NCBI RefSeq assembly: GCF_900090045.1
Contig: NC_041788.1
Span: 2,079,501-2,143,500 of the forward strand
DNA: 64,000 nt
Reading direction: 5' to 3'
Source of the DNA: Plasmodium malariae
Lineage: Eukaryota > Apicomplexa > Aconoidasida > Haemosporida > Plasmodiidae
A model generated the notes under the pieces. The model had not been told where the DNA came from. It worked only from the letters and a program-made list of their open reading frames with translations, and searched no databases. Within the stretch, counting starts at the first letter, position 1; the number at the start of each line of letters is the position of its first letter. Shown in pieces: positions 10,240 through 21,501 of this stretch. The translations under genes were made by a program, and so were the position numbers.

Positions 10240-12882
10240 TCATTCAGTTTTCGTTTGATCCATAATTTTTGTATTTTCTTCTGTCATGTTAACACTTGCA
10301 CACTCATTTGTGTTTCCACTGGCGTAATCATTTGTGTATCCATTAGCACATTCATTAGTGTTTTTACTAGCAGACTCATTAGATTTAATATCTTCTGCAC
10401 ATTTCATAAGATTATGCATTATACTATTTTTCAGAGAGGCACACATACAATCGGAGGGATGTTCGGATGTGGATTGTGGAATTAAATTGTTATTTATTTT
10501 CATCTTATCGTATATTTCATTGCATAATCTAAAAGACAAGTTAAGTGCAACCTTACGGGGTAATTCGTTTAACAAAACAAATTTCAGTGTTCGTACTAAT
10601 TCATTAGCTGTATCTTCATCGCAATATTTAACTATATGTTTTATATTTTGTAAATACATTTTCGTATTTTTTAATTTTCTCTTCTTGTATACTTGCTCTA
10701 ATTCTTCTGCACTTCTTAATAAACTTTGTTCGATATATATCCTTTTATTTTTTTGATCAAGAACTAATGGGAAGATTTTAAGGTATTCATAATTTTTAAT
10801 TATTTTTTTTAATTTCAATTTGTGGGTCTCATTTAAACATTTATTAATTAAAGCTCGGAAATGATTCATATCATCCATTTTTATTAATTTAAATTCCATA
10901 TTAAAATGATATTTTAAATATATTATGGAAGCGCAAAAAAATCCGTAAAAAAAATGCAAAATAAGATTCTTTTCATTTTCACTTATACTCTCACTTAATA
11001 TTTGAGAAATGTGTTCATTAAACACATAGTAGTACACAAATAAGTTTGGTTTTATCATTGATACAAATGTTATGAAGTTCCATACCATCAAATTCAGTAA
11101 GTACATAGCAAGGGTAAAAAAAGTTTTAACATATAATTTATTTTTAAAAAAAAAATAAATTGGTACGTGTAACATTAATACTTCTATTATACTTTTAAAT
11201 TCGAAACGGGACTTGCATGTGTATACTTCATATGTCTTTATATTAAAATCACACAATTTTATTATATTATTATCTTGTTTATCACTTTTTACATTTTTTT
11301 TAATATTTTCATTTTTTGCATTTTTCAGTTCTTCCTTATTTTCACCAATCAATTTACGTCCTTTCATTATCATTTCTTTTATAAGTTCATCCAAGTTTTC
11401 ACTAACAAGGATATTGTCATCATTGGACTTTTGCTCAGTCGCTTTGACACCTTTTTCCTCTTTACTCTGTTGTTTACTTCCTTCAATTTTTTCCATTTGT
11501 TCGACATTTGTATTATCATTGTTTTGTTTCAGATTCTCTTCGCTTTTTTCTTGTTGTTCGGTATTTTCATTATCATTATTTTGTTCCACGTTTACTTCTC
11601 TTTTTTCTACTTGTTCGACAATTACATTATCATAATTTTGTTCCACACTTTCTTCTCTTTTTTCTTGTTGTTCGGTATTTTCATTATCATTATTTTGTTT
11701 CACGTTTACTTCTCTTTTTTCTACTTGTTCGACAATTACATTATCATTATTTTGTTCCACACTTTCTTCCCTTTTTTCCATTTTTTTGGCATTTACATTA
11801 TTATTATTTTGTTTCATATCTTCTTTACTTTCTTCTAATTGCTCAAATTTTGCTTGATCAGCTGTAGGAGTCATTTCGTCGGCGCTTTTTCCCATTTGCT
11901 TGCTATTCACTTGAGTATCCTTACTGTTATTATTTTGTTGCACACTTGTTTTCTTATTAGAATTTTCATTTGATATGTTTAATAGTATAGTCCATAAAAT
12001 TTTCAAAAGAATAAAAAGAAGGCTATTCCTGCTCTTTTCATTTTTCTTCTCGTCCTCTACTGTACTATTTATATGATTATTGTATAATAATTTTTCATTA
12101 TTTAATACATGATTATGAAAATATACTATTCTAAACATATCGAATAAAGGGTTTCTCCTTGGCTTCACTACTATTACATTAGTATTATTATCATTCTTCT
12201 TACCACTTTCACGTTGTTTTGCCTTAACATTATTATTAATAGCAGCTTCATGAGGATTAACATCTGTGTCTACATTAAATCTGAATCTAGTACCTTTTTT
12301 ATTTTTTGGTTTCGTTTTTATATATTCTCTGAAGTTATATTTTGCTAACTCAAAGAAATAAATTAATAAGTTATGTTTATGTATACTTATGTTTTTTTCC
12401 TTTCCTCTAAAAATTCTGCTAATGTTTTTATAAAAAATATAGGAAGTAAATACTCCAAAAAGAAATGCTACGATAAGAGAACTACTAGTTTCTTCGTCAC
12501 TTGAAAACAAATCAATATCATCTGATGTTAAGGAGTCACCATTTATAACATTAAAAAAGGACAAAGCATGATTTTGAATTAATTTTTTGCTACTTACATA
12601 TAAACGAAATAAATAAATTAAAAAAAGAACGGTTACGAAATAGTAAATATGGTAAATTATACTCTTAAACATATATTTAAAGGGACTAAAATATGCCTTC
12701 ACATCAACAAGGTAAAAATGTTTTGACAATCTATTAAGCAATTTATCATTTTGGAAAATGTCAGATTTAATTAGCTTATTAATTTTTTTTGTTGTTAAGT
12801 ATGTTAATAAAACAAAGATGCAAATGTATATTTCTGCGTCTAATATCACGGTAAAAATGAAGTCTATCGTATCTTCTATCAT
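10240..12882 (-). CDS. Multi-spanning membrane protein with Asn/Glu/Gln repeats, unknown function
   Basis: 880 aa, ATG at 12882. Hydrophobic segments suggest about six or seven membrane spans: residues of about 8-28, 74-95 (YHIYYFVTVLFLIYLFRLYV), 133-155, 283-297, 560-615 (a pair around FFTLAMYLLNLMVWNFITFV) and 655-675. Between about 345 and 465 lies a degenerate repeat of roughly 20-residue units, of the form VEQNNDNVIVEQVEKRE and NVKQNNDNENTEQQEKREES, hydrophilic and probably looped out. The C-terminus is a Cys/Asn/Thr-rich low-complexity tail (NECANGYTNDYASGNTNECA). I recognise no family and no catalytic motif, and cannot say which membrane it occupies. Confidence 0.72.
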   Translation of the reverse strand: MIEDTIDFIFTVILDAEIYICIFVLLTYLTTKKINKLIKSDIFQNDKLLNRLSKHFYLVDVKAYFSPFKYMFKSIIYHIYYFVTVLFLIYLFRLYVSSKKLIQNHALSFFNVINGDSLTSDDIDLFSSDEETSSSLIVAFLFGVFTSYIFYKNISRIFRGKEKNISIHKHNLLIYFFELAKYNFREYIKTKPKNKKGTRFRFNVDTDVNPHEAAINNNVKAKQRESGKKNDNNTNVIVVKPRRNPLFDMFRIVYFHNHVLNNEKLLYNNHINSTVEDEKKNEKSRNSLLFILLKILWTILLNISNENSNKKTSVQQNNNSKDTQVNSKQMGKSADEMTPTADQAKFEQLEESKEDMKQNNNNVNAKKMEKREESVEQNNDNVIVEQVEKREVNVKQNNDNENTEQQEKREESVEQNYDNVIVEQVEKREVNVEQNNDNENTEQQEKSEENLKQNNDNTNVEQMEKIEGSKQQSKEEKGVKATEQKSNDDNILVSENLDELIKEMIMKGRKLIGENKEELKNAKNENIKKNVKSDKQDNNIIKLCDFNIKTYEVYTCKSRFEFKSIIEVLMLHVPIYFFFKNKLYVKTFFTLAMYLLNLMVWNFITFVSMIKPNLFVYYYVFNEHISQILSESISENEKNLILHFFYGFFCASIIYLKYHFNMEFKLIKMDDMNHFRALINKCLNETHKLKLKKIIKNYEYLKIFPLVLDQKNKRIYIEQSLLRSAEELEQVYKKRKLKNTKMYLQNIKHIVKYCDEDTANELVRTLKFVLLNELPRKVALNLSFRLCNEIYDKMKINNNLIPQSTSEHPSDCMCASLKNSIMHNLMKCAEDIKSNESASKNTNECANGYTNDYASGNTNECASVNMTEENTKIMDQTKTE
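11500..11830 (-). repeat. Coding repeat in the membrane protein
   Basis: About five copies of a roughly 60-bp unit that on the coding strand gives EQNNDN..EQxEKRExx. Alternate units are more alike than neighbours, so the array appears to have grown by copying two-unit blocks. Confidence 0.7.
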
Positions 12883-15016
12883 TTTTTAAAACGACGTATA
12901 TTGTTACATTTAAAATATGTTATATGATTACAACTCATTTTTTTTGAACTGCTTTATTCTACCCTTACTGCTCATAAAAATTTTCTGCTTATCGTGTACA
13001 TGAATAGGTACGTATACAAATAAATATACATATATAATATAAATTAGCTGCCTATAACAACCGTTATATGAATTCTAATTTCTATATACTTTCCTTAGCC
13101 CTGTGTGGCTACTTTTTTATTACTACTCTTTCTTATTTTGAATATACAAATTTTGAATTCTTTCGTATATTTATTTTGTTTTTTTTATTTTAAATTTTAT
13201 TTTCTTTTTTCTTTTTTTTCTGTTTTCTTTGTTTTATTTTTCTTTTGCTTTATTTACTCACCGATTTCTTTTCTATTTTCTTTTTTTATTTTTTACTTTT
13301 TTTTATAATTTTGTTTAATTTTTTTAATCTTTTTGTACGCAGCAATAGATTTGTGGAATAAAAACACTTATAACGTTTTTTATGCAATAATGTTGAAGCA
13401 AACATTCAGAAGTGAACATTTATTCCTTTGTAAAAATTCTATTTGTCATCTTTTCAAATATAAAAAAGTTGAATTTCATGAATAATAATACTATTTTTTT
13501 TAAGTACATATTATAATATGTATATATATACATTGATGTTACTATCGAATCTTCAATGAGGTCGAAAAAATGATGAATATATGCTTCCAATTATAACGAG
13601 ACTCTTTCTCTTGGTGAGTATTTTTTTTAACACTATATATAAATATAACAACCGTCCATTACGAAATAATTCATTGTTATAAATAAGCTTTTTACATGTT
13701 GGCTCTATTAAACAAAATTAGAATATTATTTATATAATGTGTTTTTTTTTTAGTTATATTTTTAAAGGCATTTTTTCTATATTTTTTTTAATTTATGTTG
13801 TAAAAAATATATATGCAACTATGTATAAAAAAATTATATTACCTATATATTAGTGTATATATACCTTTCATTTAAAAATTTCTTAATTTTATAAACTTGC
13901 TAATTATTCCATTTTATAATTGTTTGCATATAATCATATAATCCATTTTATTTTTCCTTTTTGCTCATAATCCTTTTTTTTTTTTTTTTTCCTTTTCAAA
14001 ATCGAATATAATATTTTTATTATTTTTATTTTGTTTAATATTTGATTGTAATCATTTTATGTATATATGAGGTATTTAAGGTTAAAATTATAAAACGAGA
14101 TTTTTTCTTTTAATTTGCTATAACAGAATTTTACTAAGTATTATTAAAAATGTATAAAATAACATTAAATAGAAAATTAATAAAAATATAACAGAAAAAA
14201 AAATAATTTATTTTATATAAATTTTTTCATGTAAGAATTTTAAGAAATTTTTTTTTTTTTCTTTTTTATTTAAAAAAAAAAGGAGAAAGAAAAAATCTCT
14301 TACCTGCTTTTTTTTTTTTTTTTTTATAGTAATACTATAAAAATAAACAAATTGTGATTGTGCAAGGTTCAAATTTTATTAAAAAAAAGAAATAAACAAA
14401 AATATTAAGAAAAAATCAAAATTGAATAGCAGTAAAAATTAAAAAAAGGCAGAAGGCAAACAAAGCTTTTATTATATAAAATATAATAAGAAAAAAAGGC
14501 TCGTTCCTTCTTAAATTTTGAATATATATATTATAAATTATACTAAAGGTGTAGAAAATAAATTGGGGGAAACGGTTAAAAGCGAACAGTATAAATTATT
14601 GTATACATACATGCATATATATATATATATACATATATAAACAGTATGTTATGGATAAGTGTGCATGTACATTGCAAAATGTAAAAAAAAAAATTAACAA
14701 AAAAAAGTTATAATTGAAAAGAAAAAAAAATAAGATACATAGAACTTCATAATTCTAGGGATAATAATTTAACGTATAATAAATAACAACAAAAAGAAAT
14801 TTTCAAATTTACCAAAAAGGGGTAATAAAATTGTAAAAGTTGTACATGTAATGTAATATATGCACATGTATTAAATATGTACATATGAATGTACGTATGA
14901 ATGTACGTATGAATGTACGTATGAATATACGTATATGTGTGTGCATATGCGTACGTATTATGTAGTATGTACTGTGTATATATACACATGCTTAGACACA
15001 CAGTCATGTGTGGCTC
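12883..15016. other. Intergenic between two minus-strand genes
   Basis: This is 5' of the membrane protein gene (start 12882) and 3' of the RtcB gene (stop near 15017). It contains a T-rich stretch (13100-13330), long T and A homopolymers (13975-13995, 14260-14335) and a short 12-bp repeat at 14887-14934. No gene on either strand is supported. Confidence 0.6.
14887..14934. repeat. 12-bp tandem repeat carrying GTAC
   Basis: Three exact copies of GAATGTACGTAT and a fourth with one change (GAATATACGTAT), in the 3' region of the RtcB-like gene. Confidence 0.85.
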
Positions 15017-16573
15017 TTAAAACCCTTTAATATTAATGAGAGGAAGCAGCCTTTTAACTATATGTAGTAGTGTATCTTGATTTTTTAAAATATCTTTTAA
15101 ATTTTTATACGCTTGTGGTGCCTCATCTCGAATTTTGTTATTTGTGTCACACCTTATTCCCTTCATAATATTAACAAAATCGTTTTGATTAATAACCTTT
15201 TTTGCCTTAGTTCTACTAAGCACTCTACCACATCCATGAGAACAGGAGTTATAAGATAGAGTGCTTCCTTTTCCTTTTACTATATATGAACCAACTTTCA
15301 TATTACCTGGAATAATACCTAGTTCATCTTTTTTAGATGATGTTGCTCCTTTTCTTGTAACATACATGTATTCCTTTTTAATTTCATTATTATCAACATA
15401 TGAAACTAATTCATGATTGCAAAAATTGTGATGTATATTTATCAAACTCTCCCAATTTAATGGGCATTTTACTTCTTCATAAATAATCTTTTCAATTATT
15501 TTCATCATATATATTCTGTTATATTTTGCATACTCTAAACATAACTTCATGTCTTTTAAATAATTCCTTCCATGTTTCTTTCTCAAATCAAGATAGGCCA
15601 GATCATTTTTTTTCATATTGCTCTCTTCACTAGCAAGTTCATCATAAAACTCTGCTGTTGTTTTCCCTAAGTTTCTACTTCCTGAATGTATTAAAATGTA
15701 TATATCTGATTCTCCTAGGGAATGACAAGTTTCAGGGCTCTCAGCTGATGCTTCATTATAAGTGTTCCTTCCGCAACTATTGTTATTTCTACTTATAGTA
15801 TTAACTGACGACCTGTTATTAAGCCCCACCTCTTCTGCACAAGCTGTAGATGCGTCATATGCAATTTCAATAAAATGATTCCCCCCTCCAAGGGAACCCA
15901 TCTGCTTGAAATGCTTTGATTTAATTATATCATTTATATTATTACTGGCATATTTACTTATTAAATTATCAAGCACTTTTTTAGAATCCAAAACTTCCTT
16001 ATCATGAGAGTCGAAACCTAATGGAATGCTACTTTTTATTTTATTATATAAACTATTTATAACCTTATCGTTTAGGTGTTTTTTTTTTAAGTTATTAATT
16101 TTTACACATAATATGCCACACCCTATATCAACACCTACGCCATTAGGTATAATAAAATTTTTTGTCAAAAACACAGAGCCTATTATTATTCCTTTCCCTA
16201 AATGTACGTCTGGCAATATAGCTACATGCCCTTTTATAATTTTCAAGCTAGCCAAATTTTTAATTTGATTTAAACAAGCATCATCAATTTCGTTAGTATA
16301 TGCTAAAATATCATTTGAATTTTCGAAATTTAATAAATATGGAGGTTTCCTAGCATTATTAAATCCTCTCTCACTAATTCCATAATATTCTTCTACACTA
16401 TTATTATTAACTGAGCAGATATTTGTTAATCTTTTTTTTAGAAATTTTAAACTATTTTCGCTTCTTTTTGTTGGATGGAAAACAGTACCTTTTATATAAC
16501 ATATTCGGAACATGCTATTTATTGAACCAAAAGGAATGAAGTTAAACATAAGTGCGATTAACAAAAATTTCAT
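15017..16573 (-). CDS. RtcB: RtcB-type RNA ligase (3'-phosphate/5'-OH), with N-terminal leader
   Basis: 518 aa, ATG at 16573. Conserved RtcB motifs appear in order: 'LPDVHLGKGIIIGS' (residues 120-133); 'GVGVDIGCG' (145-153), where Cys152 matches the metal-binding Cys; 'GSLGGGNHFIEI' (227-237) with His233; 'IHSGSRNLGK' (295-304) with His296; 'HHNFCNHE' (381-388); and 'SCSHGCGRVLSR' (443-454), where His446 fits the His that receives GMP. The family joins 2',3'-cyclic phosphate and 5'-OH RNA ends using GTP and Mn2+, in tRNA splicing and RNA repair. Apart from a roughly 50-residue Ser/Asn-rich insertion (about 241-290), the length fits the short bacterial type. Residues 1-20 are hydrophobic and the next 45 basic, so import into an organelle (perhaps the apicoplast) is inferred. 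The family assignment is firm. Confidence 0.88.
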   Translation of the reverse strand: MKFLLIALMFNFIPFGSINSMFRICYIKGTVFHPTKRSENSLKFLKKRLTNICSVNNNSVEEYYGISERGFNNARKPPYLLNFENSNDILAYTNEIDDACLNQIKNLASLKIIKGHVAILPDVHLGKGIIIGSVFLTKNFIIPNGVGVDIGCGILCVKINNLKKKHLNDKVINSLYNKIKSSIPLGFDSHDKEVLDSKKVLDNLISKYASNNINDIIKSKHFKQMGSLGGGNHFIEIAYDASTACAEEVGLNNRSSVNTISRNNNSCGRNTYNEASAESPETCHSLGESDIYILIHSGSRNLGKTTAEFYDELASEESNMKKNDLAYLDLRKKHGRNYLKDMKLCLEYAKYNRIYMMKIIEKIIYEEVKCPLNWESLINIHHNFCNHELVSYVDNNEIKKEYMYVTRKGATSSKKDELGIIPGNMKVGSYIVKGKGSTLSYNSCSHGCGRVLSRTKAKKVINQNDFVNIMKGIRCDTNNKIRDEAPQAYKNLKDILKNQDTLLHIVKRLLPLINIKGF

Positions 16574-17691
16574 GTTATATGATCATTCTGGAGACGTATT
16601 TATAAAATTACAAAAAAAAAAAAAAAAAAATTCTTAAAATATGTACCCTATAAATGAGTATACGAATCATTTTTTGTTATATAGATATATTGCTTTTATT
16701 TTTTTTCTTCTTAAAAATTCATGATACTATAAAGCGAAAAGAAAAAGTTCAAAAATAGTATTTAATTTTTCTATTAATTTATGGGATATTTTAACGAATA
16801 TGTACTATATGCACCGTGTGTACGTACATAAATATGTATGTATATATAAATGCACACGATACGTTACATTTTTTTTTTTTTTTTTTAATTATCATCTTGA
16901 TAAGAAACATAGAAAGTTTGCATTATTCATTGTAAACAACACAAGTTTAAACCTCCATTAGAGTAAAAGGCGTCCTATGAAATTTCTATTTTATGCCTTT
17001 TATTTACTTCCCCACCACACACCGTACAGCTTGCAAAACGGAAACAAAAAAAAAAAAGAAAAATACATATGCTACATCTGCTGTAAAAAAGTGCTACTAC
17101 TTTGTAATATATAAAGAAAATGTATTTATCACATCTGATAGACTGACAGGGCGGATGTTCCTACATAATGATAATTTTTTTTTTTTTTTTCCCATCTTTT
17201 ATATATTTTGTTATATTTTTCATTACTTGTCATTTTTACATAATTAAATTGTTATAAGCTTTAACAATGTTTTTATAAAAAATAAAAAACTACTGTAAAA
17301 GGAGTTCAATGGTAAAAGGAAGCTATGGAAAAATGAGGAAAATGGAAAATGGAAATACGAGAAAAAAAATTGCGTATAAAAGTGGAGAACTGGATAAGGT
17401 AGAAATTTGTCCGGAACGAAGTAAATAATTGGGAATAAGGAGAAAGTGTTTATATGTATAAAAATACATACACGGACAAATATATGCGCAAAAATATATA
17501 TACGCACATATATATATGCAAAAATACATACACGAACATTTATATGTGCAAAAATACATATATGCACAAATGCCCGTAAGGACATATGTATGTACAAATG
17601 CATATTCCATTATACATATCTTCACGCGCATACGAAAATATGTTCCGCTGTTTGTTCAGGTATAAATTTTCTAAGAAACAAACCTCTACAT
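16574..17691. other. Intergenic between minus-strand genes
   Basis: Presumed promoter/5' UTR of the RtcB gene (16574 upward) and 3' region of the gene at 17692-19218. It contains poly(A) just upstream of the RtcB start (16612-16630), poly(T) near 16870 and 17180, and a 30-bp repeat at 17460-17579. No gene is supported. The small frames at 16993-17247 and 17244-17772 follow repeats or low complexity. Confidence 0.55.
17460..17579. repeat. 30-bp tandem repeat, four degenerate copies
   Basis: Each unit begins AAAAATAC/TAT and ends with TATGCGC, TATGC or ATGTGC. Units start at 17460, 17490, 17520 and 17550. The period is exact although base identity is only moderate. Confidence 0.8.
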
Positions 17692-19218
17692 TTATGTCAA
17701 GGAAAGAATAACACGTTCTCCGATATCACTAAAATCGTCTACAAGAACACGTTTCAACAAGGCTGTTGTTAATGAAAATTCGAGTAATTTATTTTTCTTC
17801 TGAGAAACAACAAATAGAGAATCTTGATAAATAGTTATGCCTGCAACATGTTTAAGTAAAGGATGTTTAATAACCTTTATAAGTTCAAAATTATTAACAT
17901 CATATTCTTTTATATCATGGGTTTTTGAACTACCAACCAAAATATGATTATTTGTACTATCAAATAAAATAGATATAGGGGAAAAAACAGGAATAATTTT
18001 AATTAAATTAAAATCCTTATCATATATTTGAACTCCTGCTTGTTTATTTGAAACATAGCATTTGCCTAAATTGTCAAAATCTATGCCACGAATTTCATCA
18101 TTATTATTAAGTTTAACTACTAATCCGTCAGATAATCCCTTATATGAATTTATGGATTGACCTAATTTCCCACTATCAATATGAAATCTTAAAACAGTAC
18201 CTGTGTTTTGTGAACTTATATAAAAGTAGTCATTATTTTTTTTTATACCATATGGATGAATCATAAAAGGGTTAGTCTTCGCGTCTTGGCTAATAAACGT
18301 AGAGATATATTCTCTTCTATTTGATAATTCAGATATACTACTTGAAAATTGAAATATTTTAGAATTATCCTTATACGAATCAGTTACATATAAATTATTT
18401 CCATGAATTAATAATCCTCTCAAACTAATGCAATTAAAAAATTTTCCACCTTCCTCAAATGGAAGTAATATAGAACCTAAGTAATATCCATCTCTCGAAA
18501 ATTTGCATATATTATGTACTGAATTTTTTTTTTTTCCTCCATGATAAGTTACATATAGATAGGGTTGTTCATTGATTAACGTTTTCAATTTGCTTATATC
18601 AGCTGCCACTAACTCATGTAAGTGATTTTGAATAAAAAAATTTCCATTTATATATATACCTTTGTAAGTTCTAGGTAAACAATTTAAGTCTTGTAATATC
18701 ATAAAATTATTCAAAAACTCGTAAAACGTATTTATTTCCTTTCCTTTTATTATTTCTAAAAATTTATATAAAAGTAAATTTTTTTCTACTTCACTCCTTT
18801 CTTTTTTTTCAAAATAGGAAAATAAAATATCTTTATATGTGTTTTTGGAATATTTATAATTTTTTATATTCTCCTCTTGATAATTTTCATTTAATTCTTC
18901 TTCACCAATATCAGATAAATTAAAACCCCATTTTTCTAACTTGGTGTACACTAATTCTTTGCTATTTGGTGGAAAGCCTAATGAGTTAAACAACTGCATT
19001 GTATCTTCATTAATAGGCATCATTAAAAATTTGTTTGCACTATTACTATTACTTTTTATAAACAACGTAACAACTAATATACTTATAATTGATATACCTA
19101 TTCTTATAATAATGTGCAAGAACTTGCTTTTAGGCATTTCATAATTTACATAGTCCTTATCGTAATAAACTCTTCTTTCGAATGGGTATTCATCCTTGTT
19201 TAACAAGCTGCATTCCAT
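17692..19218 (-). CDS. Type II membrane protein with propeller-like (NHL-type) luminal domain, unknown function
   Basis: 508 aa, ATG at 19218. A short charged N-terminus (1-31) precedes one membrane span at about 33-54 (FLHIIIRIGISIISILVVTL), with no signal peptide, so the rest is probably luminal or extracellular. Residues of about 195-508 show repeated beta-strand blocks of 'hydrophobic - G - hydrophobic - YVS/YVT - polar' type: 'NNLYVTDSYKDNSKIFQF', 'DYFYISSQNTGTVLRFH', 'GKCYVSNKQAGVQIYDKD', 'HILVGSSKTHDIKEYDV' and 'DSLFVVSQKKNKLLEFSL'. This looks like an NHL/YVTN-type beta-propeller. I do not recognise a named family and see no catalytic residues. Confidence 0.72.
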   Translation of the reverse strand: MECSLLNKDEYPFERRVYYDKDYVNYEMPKSKFLHIIIRIGISIISILVVTLFIKSNSNSANKFLMMPINEDTMQLFNSLGFPPNSKELVYTKLEKWGFNLSDIGEEELNENYQEENIKNYKYSKNTYKDILFSYFEKKERSEVEKNLLLYKFLEIIKGKEINTFYEFLNNFMILQDLNCLPRTYKGIYINGNFFIQNHLHELVAADISKLKTLINEQPYLYVTYHGGKKKNSVHNICKFSRDGYYLGSILLPFEEGGKFFNCISLRGLLIHGNNLYVTDSYKDNSKIFQFSSSISELSNRREYISTFISQDAKTNPFMIHPYGIKKNNDYFYISSQNTGTVLRFHIDSGKLGQSINSYKGLSDGLVVKLNNNDEIRGIDFDNLGKCYVSNKQAGVQIYDKDFNLIKIIPVFSPISILFDSTNNHILVGSSKTHDIKEYDVNNFELIKVIKHPLLKHVAGITIYQDSLFVVSQKKNKLLEFSLTTALLKRVLVDDFSDIGERVILSLT

Positions 19219-19372
19219 AGTGCTATAAGCTATGTGTATACCTTTGTTCGCGCAGACAACAAAATGTGCGAAGTGGGTATATTTACTTACAGTGTAAAAA
19301 TAGTTCTGTAGCTACACTATTATATGTTACTATGTAATAATTCGCACTTATGTGATAGTTTAATTAGGTAAT

Positions 19373-19385
19373 TGTTCGGCGAACA
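19373..19385. promoter_or_regulatory. 13-base dyad TGTTCG-G-CGAACA
   Basis: A perfect inverted repeat with 6-bp arms about 155 bp upstream of the ATG at 19218, unusually GC-rich for this region. It has the form of a dimeric protein-binding site, but no factor can be named. Confidence 0.3.
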
Positions 19386-20669
19386 CTTTTACTTTTTGCG
19401 CACAATTTTATTATACAAAAAAGCGGAGTATCTATGTACTCATAATTACCTTTTATTAAGAACTGCAGCACTATGAAGAAAATGTTTATGACAACTTATA
19501 AATAAATTAACCAACTAATTTTTTTCTTTTTTTTTTTTTTAAATTAACATGCTCAAGAATGTGTTAACGAAATTATCCTTAAAAAATGTGTTTATACCTT
19601 ATATGTGAGTATAGCGATATAGTGCTATTTTTTTATTTTTATTTTGTGAATTGTTCGAAAATATGGAACATCCACATTTTTGCATAATTGCTCTCTTTTT
19701 TATTATAATATCCTATTTTTTCCTTTTTTTTTCTTTTTTTGTTCTTTTGTTCTTTTTATGTTTGTTTTTTTTTTTTTTTTCACATTTTACTTTTACTTTA
19801 TTATAGGACTATTTTCATATTTTGCAATTTGGTTCTTATAAGTTTCCGACCATTTATCAGTTTACACATGAATTTTTTAATTCTTTTTACATGTATAAAA
19901 AAAATAAAAATAAAATAATGTAAAAACGGAAAAGGAAAAGCTTATTTTCCCATCCTTGTAAACTTTTAAGAATATCAAAAATATATAGCACTGTTAAAAA
20001 ACAGAAAAATACACATAAATAATTATGAAGAGATCTAGGTAAAATTGTGCAAAACTTATATGAGAAGGATTCTTCAAATGAATAAAGAGGTGTATAAACA
20101 CAAAATTCTTAAAATAGCAGTCCCATAAGTATATACATTTGTACGTACGAAGCAGCATTATGTTATCTTTTCAGTAAATTGTTTATCAAATAAATTTATC
20201 TTTAGAGTATGATTTTAAGTGTGCAATGTTCGTTCTATTTTCTTTCTATTATGGCAAATATGGTCTTTTTTTTTTCTTTTTTTTTTTAAAATTAATATAT
20301 AAACATGATTTAAATGCATTTTTATCGTAGTGATCATAATGTTAAAATAGTGTTAAACGGATAACATAGAACGTATTATCAAATGCATATTCTAAGATGG
20401 AACGGAATATGATAAGGTTATTTATATGTATACAACATACACATATTTATATATACATATACACATATGTATATATATATAATTATATATATATACATCT
20501 CCATTTACGCTTGCACATTAATCAGCAAAAGTATATAGAACATATATATGGCTGTTTAACATTACACATGGTGTTTACATTGGGTAAATAATACTTTATT
20601 AGAAAATAGACGTTTTTACGTAATGCTAAAAGGGGAGAAAATATATATTATATGCATACAAGTACATAA

Positions 20670-20707
<38 letters not shown>

Positions 20708-21068
20708 CAGATAAAATTTCATTTTCCAGTTTATTGCCCGTTCTTTTTAATAACCATTATTCTTATTATAATTATCCCCTATCAGATTGAAAACTACTCA
20801 CTTATGACGCTCACCCACTTTATATATATTTTCTTTTAAAAGATTAAAAGTAATATAAGTTAAAGTGTTGCCGTTTTCTTTTCTCATCATGTGGAAATTT
20901 TTTAAATAACCAAATAAATTATAATGGTTTCTTAAATGAAGGGGAATATCATTATTATAAATCTTTAAATTTGGAAAAAGCTCAAGTTAATGAAATAACA
21001 TCTAGAACATTTATAAAATATTATAAATCATGTAACTGCTTTTTTCCTATTTTTTTCCTCCTTTTTTC

Positions 21069-21156
21069 TTATTTTTTCCCTATTTTTTTCGTATTTTTTC
21101 CCTATTTTTTTCGTATTTTTTCCCTATTTTTTTCGTAATTTTTCCCTATCTTTTTC
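21069..21156. repeat. 22-bp pyrimidine repeat
   Basis: Four units of the form GTATTTTTTCCCTATTTTTTTC with starts at 21069 (variant), 21091, 21113 and 21135. The + strand is pure pyrimidine except for a G or A step in each unit. Confidence 0.8.
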
Positions 21157-21443
21157 CCGTTTTTTTACTATTTTTTATTTTTTTATTTTTTGTTTATAAA
21201 ATGAATAAAAAACGCTTATATTAAAAAATTAATCTTATATTATTGTAGCATAGCAAGTTAAGTATTTTATTGTTTATATACTACATGCTCTTAAAATTTT
21301 TTCACTGCAATAATAAAAATATAAAAATAGAAATTAATTAAGCTGTATTCAGAGAAAAACGAACAAAACATTAACATTCCACAGAACACAAAAATTTGCA
21401 TGCATTATATATATACATAATAACGCACTTTAATTATATAAAA

Positions 21444-21501
21444 TGTTCATTTAGCTCGAACTATAATCAATCTGTTCATTTAGCTCGAACTATAATCAAT
21501 C
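21444..21501. repeat. Exact 29-bp tandem duplication
   Basis: Copies 21444-21472 and 21473-21501 are identical, beginning TGTTCATTTAGCTCGAAC. The unit is not simple sequence, so slippage of a low-complexity run does not explain it. It lies in the 3' region of GRP94. Confidence 0.9.

Noticed and set aside
11213..11867. Plus-strand Phe/Ile-rich frames opposite the membrane protein gene
   Set aside because: They mirror the AAT/GAA-rich coding repeat on the - strand.
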